64,000 nucleotides of DNA from Sphingobacterium sp. CZ-2 (GCF_004526235.1 NZ_CP038159.1:496001-560000), one strand, 5' to 3'. Shown: positions 28,107 through 38,622, numbered from the stretch's first letter. Notes: generated by a model not told the origin, from the sequence alone. Translations and numbers: made by a program.

Positions 28107-28397
28107 CTAGCTTCCAGCAATCGGGCTACCGAAAATACCTACGGCCATTTCTGCCCAGATAACCGCCAGAACGAACAATACCAATAGGATATAGATCCAG
28201 CTCTTACTTTTATTCTTTACATTTCTGTAGATCAGGTCGATCCCAAATGCCGCCGCAAATAATAATACCGCAGCCACTAAAAAATCGAATAGGCTCCAAT
28301 TAACTTCATTAGTGAATTGCATAGCAATGGCCGGAACCATCAGCAATATTCCCGCTACCGCGTAAGGAACAAAATTTACTTGATTTTGAACTGTCAT
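28107..28397 (-). CDS. Small three-helix membrane protein, unknown function
   Basis: 96 residues with three predicted membrane segments (about 10-26, 36-54 and 68-87) separated by a charged loop YRNVKNKSKSW. I do not recognise the family. It sits alone between the HAD gene and the fucosidase unit, in the inner membrane by inference. Confidence 0.75.
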   Translation of the reverse strand: MTVQNQVNFVPYAVAGILLMVPAIAMQFTNEVNWSLFDFLVAAVLLFAAAFGIDLIYRNVKNKSKSWIYILLVLFVLAVIWAEMAVGIFGSPIAGS

Positions 28398-28653
28398 GTT
28401 TCTTGTTTTAAAAGTTTATAAAAGTACTTTGAATTACAAAGTAAATAAAAGTATAAGATGTTTTGCAAGAAAAATATCAGCTATAGGACTTAGGTAGTTC
28501 TGTTTCAGGTAATTAAAATTTTAAATCACCTTTAGTTCATTAAAATCCTTCTTCAATTTACCAGTTATCATGTATCATATGTAATACATATTACCCCTAT
28601 CTGTTTCTTATATTTCGTGAATTCTGTATCTTAACGGCAATATCCATTTATAT

Positions 28654-30558
28654 ATGAAAAGATCTTACCTCTTCAGTTTATTATTATTGAGTCCATTGTT
28701 TTCATTAGGGCAAACTGCTCCGGCTCCTTATGGCGCATTACCGAGTGAACGGCAGTTACGCTGGCATGAAATGGAGATGTACACCTTGATCCACTATACC
28801 CCTACGACCTTCCAGAACAAGGAATGGGGATTTGGGGATGCAGATCCAAAGATCTTCAACCCAGCAAAATTTGATGCCGATCAGATTGCAAGAGCTGCAG
28901 CCTCCGGAGGTTTCAAAGGGTTGATCTCCGTGGCAAAGCACCATGATGGTTTCTGTTTATGGCCAACCAAAACAACATCCTATTCCGTAGCAAGCTCCCC
29001 TTGGGAGAATGGAAAGGGCGATATGGTCAAGGAATTCATGGAAGCCGCCCATGATAATGGTTTAAAATTTGGCGTTTACCTTTCTGCCTGGGATCGTAAC
29101 GATACCCGGTATGGCAGCAAGGCCTATGCTGATGCCTACAGGGAACAATTGACGGAATTGATGAGCAATTATGGGGAGCTGTTTACTTCTTGGCACGATG
29201 GTGCAAATGGAGGAGATGGTTACTATGGTGGTAAGAACGAGAAGCGGACCATCGATCGAACAACCTACTATGAATGGACTGAAAAAACCTGGCCGATCGT
29301 CCGGAAACTGCAACCAAACGCGATGATTTTTTCCGATGTGGGTCCGGATATGCGCTGGGTGGGAAATGAACATGGATTTGCGGCCGAAACCAGCTGGTCG
29401 ACCATTACGCCCAAAAGCCAGAACGGTAAAACACCTGTTCCCGGCGAAGTAGATGGTTCTAACCTGCCTACCGGTGACCGCAATGGTCAATATTGGATTC
29501 CGGCAGAATGCGATGTTCCGCAGCGACCAGGTTGGTTCTACCATGCCGTTCAGGACAGCAAGGTAAAAACACCGAACCAGCTGTTTGAGATCTATTTGAA
29601 ATCCGTTGGTCGAGGTGGTGGCATGAATTTGGGCCTAGCCCCTATGCCGGATGGTTATCTGCATGAAAATGACGTCAAATCCTTAGCAGCTTTCGGAGAA
29701 AAACTGCGGTTGACCTTTGCCTACAATTTGGCGGAGGGAGCTACCGCAACCACAAGTAATACACGAGAAAACCACGCCCAATTTTCAACCAAAAATCTAT
29801 TTGATGGGGACCGATACTCCTATTACGCCTCGGATGATAAGGTATTAGATCCAAGCTTGGAAATTACCCTAGCCAAAGAACAGACGTTCGATCTTATCCG
29901 TCTTCGGGAAAACATCAAATTGGGGCAACGCCTGGATAGCGTCCAAATCGACATCTGGGAAAACAACCAGTGGAACCCATTGACCCGTGCAACCAGCATC
30001 GGAGCGAACAGACTGATCAAATTAAATAAGCCGGTTAGTACATCTAAAATTAGGCTGAAATTATTCGCTCCAGTCGCCCCTACCCTGAGTGATTTTGCAC
30101 TATTTCTAGAAGAAAAATCAGATTTCAAATTCAATTCCGAGCTACCCAATAAATTGGACAAGAAGGAAATCACCATTATCCATGCCGATAAAAATATCCG
30201 TGCTGCCTTAGATAATGAACTTTCCAGCTATTGGGAAACAACCTTGAGTGCTCCTGGTTATGTGGAATTCCGATTGTCAAAGACCTATACCCTTACCGGG
30301 ATGCAGTTTACCCCTCGACAGGACCAAAAACACACCGGAACACCAACCAAATATCGGGTAGAATTGAGTGTGGATGGAAAGACCTGGCAAGCGGTTGCAC
30401 AAGGGGAATTCTCGAATATCAAAGCCAATGCTGTTCCACAGCATATCTCTTTTGGAAGTCCAAAACAGGCGCATTATATCCGGTTTATCCCTTCGGAAAA
30501 TTTAAGTGGCGACAAGCAGTTTGCAGTAGCAGAATTTGAAATATTCACAAAAGAATAA
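28654..30558 (+). CDS. GH29 alpha-L-fucosidase with C-terminal discoidin-like domain
   Basis: 634 residues, secreted (signal ends FSLGQ near 20). GH29 catalytic barrel: HYTPTTFQNKEWGFG, KHHDGFCLWPT (95-105), and SWHDGANGG, in which D182 is the likely nucleophile. The C-terminal third has an F5/8 type C (CBM32-like) fold region (ATTSNTRENHAQFSTKNLFDGD, SYWETTLSAPGYVEF) for glycan binding. The gene for GH95 follows after 27 bases, forming a two-enzyme fucose-release unit in the periplasm. Confidence 0.94.
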   Translation: MKRSYLFSLLLLSPLFSLGQTAPAPYGALPSERQLRWHEMEMYTLIHYTPTTFQNKEWGFGDADPKIFNPAKFDADQIARAAASGGFKGLISVAKHHDGFCLWPTKTTSYSVASSPWENGKGDMVKEFMEAAHDNGLKFGVYLSAWDRNDTRYGSKAYADAYREQLTELMSNYGELFTSWHDGANGGDGYYGGKNEKRTIDRTTYYEWTEKTWPIVRKLQPNAMIFSDVGPDMRWVGNEHGFAAETSWSTITPKSQNGKTPVPGEVDGSNLPTGDRNGQYWIPAECDVPQRPGWFYHAVQDSKVKTPNQLFEIYLKSVGRGGGMNLGLAPMPDGYLHENDVKSLAAFGEKLRLTFAYNLAEGATATTSNTRENHAQFSTKNLFDGDRYSYYASDDKVLDPSLEITLAKEQTFDLIRLRENIKLGQRLDSVQIDIWENNQWNPLTRATSIGANRLIKLNKPVSTSKIRLKLFAPVAPTLSDFALFLEEKSDFKFNSELPNKLDKKEITIIHADKNIRAALDNELSSYWETTLSAPGYVEFRLSKTYTLTGMQFTPRQDQKHTGTPTKYRVELSVDGKTWQAVAQGEFSNIKANAVPQHISFGSPKQAHYIRFIPSENLSGDKQFAVAEFEIFTKE

Positions 30559-30585
30559 ACCAACAATAAATAAATCAACCAACCT

Positions 30586-32904
30586 ATGAAAAAAATGTTA
30601 ATCGGATTATGCTTTATGCTCGGTATGGCGAATGCCCAAGACCTACGCATGTGGTATAACCAGCCTGCCCAAAGATGGGAGGAAACCCTACCCCTGGGAA
30701 ATGGCCTTATCGGGATGATGCCGGATGGCAAAGTACATGATGAGAGCATCGTGCTGAATGAAATTTCCCTATGGTCTGGAAGTCCGCAGGATGCGAACAA
30801 CTATGAGGCAAAAAACAGCCTGAAGGAAATACAAGGGCTCTTGTTTCAAGGAAAGAACAACCTAGCTGAAGCGCTAGTGAATAAAAACTTTGTTTGTGTG
30901 GGTGCCGGATCTGGTCAGGGGAATGGCGCAAATGTTCCATACGGCTGTTTCCAGAATTTCGGCTGGTTAAACATCCTGCATTTCGACCAGCAAGAAGTGA
31001 GCAATTATAAACGTTGGCTGGACCTGGACGAAGCAAAAGCATCTACCTCCTTTACCAGTAAGGGGACTAATTTTCTACGGGAATATTTTACCTCCTTTGA
31101 TCAGAATGTGGGATTGATCCGCTTATCTGCCAACAAGAAGAAATCCATCGGGTTTGCCCTGCATTTCTACCGCGACGAACATATCGACGATTACCAGATC
31201 AAGGGAAATGAAATCACGGTTACCGGCAGCCTGCCGGATGGAAAAGGTGGTAAAGGGTTAACCTTTGCAGCAAAGATAAAAGTCATCAACAAAGGTGGAA
31301 AAATCACCTTGCATGATAACCAGATCATCTTGAAAGAAGCCGATGAAGCGCAGATCCTATTTTCGGCCACGACCAGTTATTACGATCATGAACCTGTTGC
31401 GTATGTTAATCAACAGATCGTGAAAGCCTCCAAAAGCAATTTCAGCAAACACTTTAAGGTCCATGTAAAGAAATATGCCGCTAAATTCGATCGGGTGGAA
31501 CTGACTATTGCAGACGAGCAATCCAAGGACAATATCCCAACGCCGGAAAGGATCAGTAATTTTTATAAGAACCCAGCACAGGATAATGGGATGGCGGTAT
31601 TGTATTACCAATTCGGTCGATACTTAACCTTGTCCAGTGCGGCGCCTGATCAAGCAAAGGCTTTACCTCCCAATCTACAAGGCTTATGGGCACATCAGAT
31701 CCAGACACCATGGAATGGGGATTATCACCTGAACATCAATGCCCAGATGAACCATTGGGGCGTTGAGGTCAGTAATCTATCCGAATACCACAAACCATTT
31801 ATCGAAATGATCAAAAATGTGGCCAAGGAAGGGACCAAAACAGCCAAGGCCTATTACGGTGCGCCGGGTTGGGTGGTCTATATGATGACCAATGTTTGGG
31901 GTTATTCTTCACCGGGGGAGCATGCTTCCTGGGGAGCCAGTACGGCTTCGGGCTGGCTATGTAACCATCTATGGGAACATTATCAGTTTACCCAAGATAA
32001 GGCTTATCTCCGCGATATCTATCCTGTACTGAAGGATGCAGCACTGTTCTATCAAGCTACCTTGGTCAAGGACCCTAAGACTGGTTGGCTAGTAACCTCG
32101 CCATCAGTATCTCCAGAAAATGGTTTTAAAATGGCTAACGGCAAACGAGCTGCCGTCGTGATGGGACCAACCATCGACAATCAGATCGTTCGGGAATTAT
32201 ACCTATCGGTCATTGCTGCAGACAGCATCTTAGGGACTTCGGATAACTTTGCCCAATCATTGCGGCAAGATCTGGGTAAAATACCACCAGCAGTGGTTGT
32301 CAGCAAATCCGGACGGGTAATGGAATGGTTGGAAGATTACGAAGAAACGGAACCGCAGCACCGCCATGTATCCCACTTATACGGTCTTTACCCGGCGAAT
32401 TTCATTTCACCGATTACGAGTCCGAAATGGGCAGAAGCCGCTAAAGAGACATTGAAGGTTCGTGGGGATGAAGGTACGGGTTGGTCAAGAGCTTGGAAGA
32501 TCCTATTCTGGGCAAGGTTGCATGATGGAGATCATTCCTTAGAGATCCTTCGCCAATTGTTGAAACCGGCCTATGCACAAAACACCACCTATCAAGGCGC
32601 TGGTGCAGGGACCTATCCTAACCTCTTCTGTGCACATCCACCCTTCCAGATCGATGGGAATTTTGGAGGCTCTGCAGGAATTGCAGAAATGCTTATCCAG
32701 AGCCACGATGGAGTGATCCATTTGTTACCGGCTTTACCTTCTGCCTGGAAGGATGGTCAAGTAAAAGGCCTGAAAGCAAGAGGGAATTATACGGTTGATT
32801 TTACCTGGAAAGATGGGCAGGTAATGGATTATAACATCCGAGGTAAAAAAGGCGAAGAGGTAAAAGTGAGGATCAATGATGTAGAAAAAACCATCAAGAT
32901 CTAA
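30586..32904 (+). CDS. GH95 alpha-L-fucosidase
   Basis: 772 residues with a short signal peptide (ends ANAQ). GH95 enzymes are inverting alpha-1,2-fucosidases with an (alpha/alpha)6 barrel. The N-terminal domain starts with [21 protein letters not shown]; the barrel contains [26 protein letters not shown] (E511 is the likely acid) and [17 protein letters not shown]. Length is normal. It probably acts with GH29 of the same operon to strip different fucose linkages from host-type or plant glycans. No SusC/D pair is adjacent. Confidence 0.95.
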   Translation: MKKMLIGLCFMLGMANAQDLRMWYNQPAQRWEETLPLGNGLIGMMPDGKVHDESIVLNEISLWSGSPQDANNYEAKNSLKEIQGLLFQGKNNLAEALVNKNFVCVGAGSGQGNGANVPYGCFQNFGWLNILHFDQQEVSNYKRWLDLDEAKASTSFTSKGTNFLREYFTSFDQNVGLIRLSANKKKSIGFALHFYRDEHIDDYQIKGNEITVTGSLPDGKGGKGLTFAAKIKVINKGGKITLHDNQIILKEADEAQILFSATTSYYDHEPVAYVNQQIVKASKSNFSKHFKVHVKKYAAKFDRVELTIADEQSKDNIPTPERISNFYKNPAQDNGMAVLYYQFGRYLTLSSAAPDQAKALPPNLQGLWAHQIQTPWNGDYHLNINAQMNHWGVEVSNLSEYHKPFIEMIKNVAKEGTKTAKAYYGAPGWVVYMMTNVWGYSSPGEHASWGASTASGWLCNHLWEHYQFTQDKAYLRDIYPVLKDAALFYQATLVKDPKTGWLVTSPSVSPENGFKMANGKRAAVVMGPTIDNQIVRELYLSVIAADSILGTSDNFAQSLRQDLGKIPPAVVVSKSGRVMEWLEDYEETEPQHRHVSHLYGLYPANFISPITSPKWAEAAKETLKVRGDEGTGWSRAWKILFWARLHDGDHSLEILRQLLKPAYAQNTTYQGAGAGTYPNLFCAHPPFQIDGNFGGSAGIAEMLIQSHDGVIHLLPALPSAWKDGQVKGLKARGNYTVDFTWKDGQVMDYNIRGKKGEEVKVRINDVEKTIKI

Positions 32905-32922
32905 TTCTTAATAAAATATTAA

Positions 32923-32970
32923 CAGAGGGTTATTCTTATATTATAATATAGAGAATAACCCTCTGCTTTT
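32923..32970 (+). terminator. Terminator of the fucosidase operon
   Basis: A perfect 14-bp stem (CAGAGGGTTATTCT at 32923-32936 with its complement at 32952-32965) encloses a further AT palindrome, giving about 20 bp in all. CTTTT follows. Confidence 0.9.
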
Positions 32971-33021
32971 GGGTCATAAATTATATTTAATGATATGTAA
33001 TTATCAGAAAATTAATGATTT

Positions 33022-34518
33022 ATGAAATCAACTATTCAGAACTTTGTCAGATGCACTGTTGTTATTCTATGCTTCCTTCCCTTATATCAGTGCAAGAAAT
33101 TAATCAATCCCGAAGATCTAAAACCGGAGCTGTTATATGATTTCAAATTTGAAATCAACAATTTCACCTCCATTGTAGAACCCTTTTCCTCCTCTGCAGA
33201 TTTTTCGAGTCCTAGCCATTCAGTTAGCCAATCAGCTATTCGGAAGGATAATACCAATCATTCCAATCCTTATATCGACCCCAGTTTATTGTATCTATGG
33301 CGTTTCAACAGGCGAGAATTCCAACCTGATTATGTATTTGCTAGCGACCATACCCCATCGGTAGAGTTTAGATCAAAAAACAACGGTATTAATACTATTT
33401 CAGATGGATTTTATACCCGACAGTTCCCCGGTGATTATGCCTTGACCGGTACTAATCCGGAGGTCTTCCGGATGCGTTTGCCCCAGAAGTTCCAAGGTCA
33501 GCTAAAGACTATTGAATTTGAAATCGGCATCAGTGAGCATTCCGCCAAAGGGTTCACCTTGAGGGCATACAAAAATGATAGACCCCTACCCGATTTTGAA
33601 CAGAAGTTTGTTTTTCCAACGGGGAGAAAGGAATTTTTTCCGCACAAAAGAAGCTATGATGTCCAAGAAATTACGAAAAAGCAGGACATCGATTATTTTC
33701 AATTGCAATTTGATTACCCCGATAATCATAAAGGATCAGGGACGGTGAAGGTGGATAATATCCGTATTTTTGGCGAACGTAGGTCTGTGCCGCATCCTCA
33801 ACTAAAAAGAAAATTAATGTATATGATCTACAATGAGGACATGGCCCATTGGCAATCGATCGACAGCATCGGATTCGGAGAAAACGCAAGCATAAATCTC
33901 AAACTTCCGGAAGGGGATTATCGAGGAGCCTTCCTATTTGCAGAAACCAGCGAGGAATTAAACCTTCCCAGCCGGCAAACGGCTATCGAAAATTTTCGAT
34001 TCGATCATGATTTTTCAGATGGCAGAGCCCGATTTTTTGGAAATACCAATAGGTTTAGGGTTGGAAAAACCGGAAATAGCAGCTCCATTACCTTACAACG
34101 ACTCTATAACCAGATCACCATCGAATTGACGGATGTCGCTGTCTTAAACCATTTGGTTAAATTAAGGGTCAGCCCTATCAATAACATGTTGAGTTGGACT
34201 CCCTTCAGCAATCAATTACAGATCCATACGCCGGTGAAGGAAGTGAAACCGATAGAAATCTTCAGTAATTTCCAAGTGATGAACCGTTTTGTATTCAACC
34301 ATTTTGTAGGGAATTTCAAGGAGGATAGAAGGATTGATTATAAGTTGGAACTCTTTAATAGCGTGGGTGTAGATCAATCGACTGTTGTGAGTATAGACGT
34401 TAGAAGCAATGTAAAGGTGATGATTCGAGGGAATATGTATCCAACACCGACAACTGATGCAGGATTCAAGGCCACCTTGGATGAAAGCTGGACGGATGAA
34501 AAGATAATAGAATTTTAA
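33022..34518 (+). CDS. Lipoprotein of unknown function
   Basis: 498 residues. The lipoprotein signal ends LYQC (C24). I do not recognise a named family. Visible: a Ser-rich segment (residues 52-75), a beta-rich middle part with FEIGISEHSAKGFTLRAYKND and GSGTVKVDNIRIFGE that could be a jelly-roll carbohydrate-binding-like domain, then a C-terminal half (from YMIYNEDMAHW) whose strand pattern and phrases such as LPEGDYRGAFLF recall fimbrillin-associated lipoproteins (FimB/Mfa2-like). Both resemblances are weak. Monocistronic; convergent with a CotH-family gene. Confidence 0.7.
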   Translation: MKSTIQNFVRCTVVILCFLPLYQCKKLINPEDLKPELLYDFKFEINNFTSIVEPFSSSADFSSPSHSVSQSAIRKDNTNHSNPYIDPSLLYLWRFNRREFQPDYVFASDHTPSVEFRSKNNGINTISDGFYTRQFPGDYALTGTNPEVFRMRLPQKFQGQLKTIEFEIGISEHSAKGFTLRAYKNDRPLPDFEQKFVFPTGRKEFFPHKRSYDVQEITKKQDIDYFQLQFDYPDNHKGSGTVKVDNIRIFGERRSVPHPQLKRKLMYMIYNEDMAHWQSIDSIGFGENASINLKLPEGDYRGAFLFAETSEELNLPSRQTAIENFRFDHDFSDGRARFFGNTNRFRVGKTGNSSSITLQRLYNQITIELTDVAVLNHLVKLRVSPINNMLSWTPFSNQLQIHTPVKEVKPIEIFSNFQVMNRFVFNHFVGNFKEDRRIDYKLELFNSVGVDQSTVVSIDVRSNVKVMIRGNMYPTPTTDAGFKATLDESWTDEKIIEF

Positions 34519-34531
34519 GGAGCAGGTGGAT

Positions 34532-34558
34532 AGGGCATTCCTTGGAATGCCCTTCTTC
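34532..34558 (+). terminator. Hairpin between convergent lipoprotein and CotH genes
   Basis: AGGGCATTC and GAATGCCCT pair around a CTTG loop (34532-34553), followed by a short pyrimidine run. It lies in a 40-base convergent gap, so it may serve both genes. Confidence 0.7.
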
Positions 34559-35800
34559 CTATAATTGGTTGATATAGTTATCTAGGTGCTGGGCTCTTTT
34601 TCTTAGGTAGGTTTTCATGTTCTTCTTGGTCTCTGCATGGTTGTTTGGACCAACTTTCCATAGGGCAAAATCCAACTGCTGTGATTGGCGGATTTTAGCG
34701 GCATAATCCTCGATATAATCCATTAGGGCTTCAAACTGATTGGATTTATAATTTCTCCACGTATTCTTGTACATATTCCTGATTTCAGGATCTTTCAAGA
34801 AACGGGTAAAAAATTTATGGCCTAAGCGGCTATCTGTTTCCTTAAATAAGGGAAGCGTTTCAAAATGGAAATATTGCTGTTTGATTTCATCCATACCAAA
34901 ACCCCAGTCAAAATCCCATATTGGGCCCATGGTATATTTCCCGCTTGGGGTTTTATGCATATACACACTTTTTGGGTAGTTGATTTCATAATTTGCCGTC
35001 AATGCATTGACGATCATATAATTTACCAATTGTTGTTTGTCGATCAGCTTTCCATAATCATTATTCGGAAATTTGGTATCCATCATCAGCCTTTCCAGGT
35101 TTTCGAATTCAGATTTGATCGAATTGAATTCTGCATCTGAACTGATGTCTGGTGCTTTGATCATGACCGGCAGATTGAATCCAGCAGTTTTAAACTGGAA
35201 TTCCTCATCAAAATTCATATCCAGCTCCAACAACTGTCCATCATCGCCCACATTTACGCGTCCTTCCTTCACTTCAATCTGTTGGGTCAACATATAACTT
35301 CCTCTATATTTTCCATTGATGGTCACATCCACAGGGATCATGGTATTGGTAAAAGGCATACCCAATTGTTGACCAACCTTACAGGCAATAGCATTGCACA
35401 TAAAGGAATAATCCAAATGGTTGGCCAATAATACCCAGTCTTTGGCTGCAGCAAAGCCTAGTATGGAGGTTGATTCATCAAGTTTCAACCGATATGGTTT
35501 TTTTGCCCTGAACCAGGTGGTATTTCCACGACCTTTGATTCTAGTGGTTGCTTTTGGTAAATCGGCATAGGCAGATTGTCCATCAATCTCCACTTCTGCA
35601 TTTAGATAAACATCCTTTTCTACCACTTCAGCATTGTTTTGGATCTGAAGATAAAGATGAGGGATGATAGCAGGCACACTTTCATCCAATGTTGCAAACT
35701 CTTCTTTTAAAGGTTCCAATTCTGGGGATTCTTTCTTATCACAGGAGCTGTACAGCAAAACTGTCAGCATACTTAAGATAACTATTAGGTTATTTTTCAT
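34559..35800 (-). CDS. CotH-kinase-family lipoprotein
   Basis: 413 residues with a lipoprotein signal (YSSC, C20). The CotH kinase fold is recognised by TTRIKGRGNTTWFRAKKPYRLKLDE, KDWVLLANHLDYSFMCNAIACKVG, GKYRGSYMLTQQIEVKEGRV and the metal-binding GPIWDFDWGFG. CotH proteins of Bacillus spores are atypical kinases; in Bacteroidota they are secreted or lipid-anchored and their targets are unknown. The leading about 45 residues after the cysteine are acidic and probably a linker. Confidence 0.88.
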   Translation of the reverse strand: MKNNLIVILSMLTVLLYSSCDKKESPELEPLKEEFATLDESVPAIIPHLYLQIQNNAEVVEKDVYLNAEVEIDGQSAYADLPKATTRIKGRGNTTWFRAKKPYRLKLDESTSILGFAAAKDWVLLANHLDYSFMCNAIACKVGQQLGMPFTNTMIPVDVTINGKYRGSYMLTQQIEVKEGRVNVGDDGQLLELDMNFDEEFQFKTAGFNLPVMIKAPDISSDAEFNSIKSEFENLERLMMDTKFPNNDYGKLIDKQQLVNYMIVNALTANYEINYPKSVYMHKTPSGKYTMGPIWDFDWGFGMDEIKQQYFHFETLPLFKETDSRLGHKFFTRFLKDPEIRNMYKNTWRNYKSNQFEALMDYIEDYAAKIRQSQQLDFALWKVGPNNHAETKKNMKTYLRKRAQHLDNYINQL

Positions 35801-35996
35801 GATTTTTTATCGTTTAACAATAAGGCTGCAAATCTAACCCCTCTCGGTTATGCCCGATGTCTCATAAATGATTTTCATTTTCAAAAAAAGTTTTGAGAAT
35901 ATCAGAAATTAGAAAAAAGGCTGATTTTCGCAGTGTTAATAGATAAATTAATCTTTGCTTTTTATTCTCTTAATAGTATTACTCTATAATTGCTAT

Positions 35997-37094
35997 ATGT
36001 CATTATTGATAATACTAACTAGTCTTCAATTCCTGACAGGAATATATTTTTATCATATCAATAGCTTACGGGAAGAAAGGGGATTCTTCCTGCGGTTCAT
36101 GATGGGTATTATTTTATTCGTATTTATCAACCATTTTTTAACGAGCATATTTACGGGAACTGACCAACAGTTCATTTATAGCAGCGTATCGCTGTGTGTG
36201 GCATCGGTCTCCTCCCTATATATCCGGAACAACAGCATCGAACAACAGACCTCTCCTTATCTGCTGCTGATCGCTTTATTTCCCTTTGTGCTGTTTTATG
36301 TTTATTACTTTCTCAATCTCATATTTTCCGAACAGCTTCTTCGCGGCGAGATCTTTCACCTACTGGATTTCTTTTACCATAATTTCCAGACCTTTTTACT
36401 GATGGGATCTATTGCCTACGATCTATTCATATTGAAGCCGCTAAGTTCTAAAATCAGGATGCTTTCCAGTTCCTTGGATGGTTCTTTGGCCCTCGCTTTA
36501 TTTGCAAGTAAGTTTTGCATGCTACTGGTTTCCATCGGATCAGGCTTTATGTATCATTTTGGTTATTTTTTTAAGATTCCGAACAGCCTCTATCTAAGTC
36601 TGGTTTTCCTGTTGATATTCTACTTCCGTTTTTCATATAAAATAAAGGCACTGATTCTTCAAGTACGCTATGCACATGATATCCATAGGTCTTTAGAAAT
36701 GAAATCTGTAAATGAAAAACTGGAGAAGGAAAAGTTCATCTTTCAACAGATTCAACAGTATTTCTGCCATAAACTGGATTATTTAGACAAAGAATTTGAT
36801 CTGCATACCTTCGCAAGCCGGACGAAACTCAGCAAAAAAGAAATCGAAACGATCATCAGAAAAGAGGAGAACTGCAGTTTTGCAACCTTTCTGAAAAGAA
36901 AGCGAATCCAATATTGCATGGATCATATCGAGGACTTTATTGGTATTGAAGAAACCATTTATTCCTTGGCAAGTGATCTTGGCTTCAAATCCTTGAGCAG
37001 TTTCATTCATGCTTTTAAAAAGGAAGTCGGATGTAGTCCTTATATCTACCTGCATAATAAAAGGCAGAACCTGGTTGAACTTAAAGGTAATTAA
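35997..37094 (+). CDS. Membrane-anchored AraC-family regulator
   Basis: 365 residues from ATG 35997; a longer open frame begins with TTG at 35955 and adds only hydrophobic residues. The N-terminal about 220 residues form roughly seven hydrophobic helices with no enzymatic motif. The C terminus (from about 265) is an AraC-type double helix-turn-helix: LHTFASRTKLSKKEIETII and LGFKSLSSFIHAFKKEVGCSPY. This arrangement of a membrane sensor joined to an AraC DNA-binding domain is frequent in Sphingobacteriales. Ligand and targets are unknown. Confidence 0.85.
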   Translation: MSLLIILTSLQFLTGIYFYHINSLREERGFFLRFMMGIILFVFINHFLTSIFTGTDQQFIYSSVSLCVASVSSLYIRNNSIEQQTSPYLLLIALFPFVLFYVYYFLNLIFSEQLLRGEIFHLLDFFYHNFQTFLLMGSIAYDLFILKPLSSKIRMLSSSLDGSLALALFASKFCMLLVSIGSGFMYHFGYFFKIPNSLYLSLVFLLIFYFRFSYKIKALILQVRYAHDIHRSLEMKSVNEKLEKEKFIFQQIQQYFCHKLDYLDKEFDLHTFASRTKLSKKEIETIIRKEENCSFATFLKRKRIQYCMDHIEDFIGIEETIYSLASDLGFKSLSSFIHAFKKEVGCSPYIYLHNKRQNLVELKGN

Positions 37095-37099
37095 ATAAA

Positions 37100-37130
37100 A
37101 AAGCCTGTTACGTTTCCATAACAGGCTTTA
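37100..37130 (+). terminator. Bidirectional terminator between AraC gene and glyS
   Basis: AAAGCCTGTTA (37100-37110) pairs perfectly with TAACAGGCTTT (37119-37129) around an 8-base loop, with A-rich and T-rich flanks for use on both strands. Confidence 0.9.
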
Positions 37131-37146
37131 TATATTCCTCTAAAGA

Positions 37147-38616
37147 TTAGATTAATTGTTTCAATAAGCCACTTAAACTTACCCGGTCAGCAATGATCCT
37201 TTCTAGATCTTCTGCATTTACACGTTCCTGTTCCATGCTGTCGCGGTGACGGATAGTTACGGTATTATCTTCCAATGACTGGTGATCCACTGTGATACAG
37301 AAAGGCGTACCGATGGCATCTTGACGGCGATAGCGCTTACCAATGGAATCCTTCTCATCGTATTGGATATTGTAATCCAATTTCAATTTCGCCATGATCT
37401 CTCTTGCTTTTTCAGGTAGGCCATCCTTTTTGGTCAATGGTAACACCGCAGCCTTCACTGGAGCGATCGCTGGATGGAATTTCAAGACCACGCGTGAATC
37501 CTGTCTTTCCTCGGTAGAAAGGTCTTCCTGTACCAGGCTATTCGCCAATACGGTAAGGAATAAACGATCCAATCCGATAGAGGTTTCAATCACATAAGGG
37601 ATATAGCTCTGGTTGATTTCAGGATCAAAATATTGAAGTTTCTTTCCTGAGAATTCCTGATGTTGTTTTAAATCGAAATCTGTACGGGAGTGGATACCTT
37701 CCACTTCTTTGAAACCGAATGGGAATTGATACTCGATATCGACTGCAGCGTTCGCATAATGCGCTAATTTCACATGGTCATGGAAACGGTATTTGTTAGG
37801 ATCTGCTCCTAATGCCAAATGCCATTTCAAACGTGTTTCTTTCCATTGCTTATACCAGTCTAATTCCGAGCCTGGACGAACGAAGAATTGCATCTCCATT
37901 TGTTCAAATTCACGCATACGCATGATGAACTGACGAGCGATGACCTCATTACGGAAGGCTTTACCAATCTGCGCAATACCAAAAGGGATTTTCATACGAC
38001 CTGTCTTTTGAACATTCAGGAAGTTCACAAAGATACCCTGTGCCGTTTCCGGACGAAGATATACTTGTTCTGCTCCATCAGCCATAGCACCCATTTGGGT
38101 AGCAAACATCAGGTTGAATTGACGCACATCGGTCCAGTTCTTGGTTCCCGAGATAGGACAAACGATGTTATGGTCTTCAATTATGGTTTTTAGACGAGCA
38201 AGATCATCCGCATTCAAGGCATCATCTAGATCTTTTTGTAGCTGCGCGGCCTTATCCGTTTTACCATCCTTTTCATAACGGTCGATTTTATCTTCGATCA
38301 ATTGATCTGCACGATAGCGTTTCTTGGAGTCCTTATTGTCGATCATGGGATCATTGAACCCATCCACGTGTCCGGAAGCTTTCCAAGTGGTTGGATGCAT
38401 GAAAATAGCGGCATCAATACCTACTATATTTTCATTCAATTGCACCATGGATTTCCACCAATAGGTCTTCAGGTTGTTTTTCAGTTCAGAACCTAATTGA
38501 CCATAATCATATACGGCACTTAGGCCGTCGTATATTTCACTCGAAGGAAAAACAAAACCATATTCCTTCGCATGGGAAATAATATTCTTGAAAAAATCGT
38601 CTGTTTGCTTGCTCAT
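37147..38616 (-). CDS. glyS: Glycine--tRNA ligase, homodimeric type
   Basis: 489 residues from ATG 38616 (a TTG at 38625 extends the frame by three residues). This is the alpha2 eukaryote/archaea-like type, not the alpha2-beta2 enzyme of E. coli. Class II motifs are visible: YDYGQLGSELKNNL, LRPETAQGIFVNF, FGIAQIGKAFRNE and VIETSIGLDRL, with the C-terminal anticodon domain (PAIAPVKAAVLPLTKKDG, YDEKDSIGKRYRRQDAIGTPF). The promoter lies next to the start codon (38623-38657). Confidence 0.97.
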   Translation of the reverse strand: MSKQTDDFFKNIISHAKEYGFVFPSSEIYDGLSAVYDYGQLGSELKNNLKTYWWKSMVQLNENIVGIDAAIFMHPTTWKASGHVDGFNDPMIDNKDSKKRYRADQLIEDKIDRYEKDGKTDKAAQLQKDLDDALNADDLARLKTIIEDHNIVCPISGTKNWTDVRQFNLMFATQMGAMADGAEQVYLRPETAQGIFVNFLNVQKTGRMKIPFGIAQIGKAFRNEVIARQFIMRMREFEQMEMQFFVRPGSELDWYKQWKETRLKWHLALGADPNKYRFHDHVKLAHYANAAVDIEYQFPFGFKEVEGIHSRTDFDLKQHQEFSGKKLQYFDPEINQSYIPYVIETSIGLDRLFLTVLANSLVQEDLSTEERQDSRVVLKFHPAIAPVKAAVLPLTKKDGLPEKAREIMAKLKLDYNIQYDEKDSIGKRYRRQDAIGTPFCITVDHQSLEDNTVTIRHRDSMEQERVNAEDLERIIADRVSLSGLLKQLI

Positions 38617-38622
38617 AAGGGG

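Noticed and set aside
29062-29544. 160-residue minus-strand open frame inside the GH29 gene
   Set aside because: Antisense to catalytic-domain sequence with no recognisable protein features.
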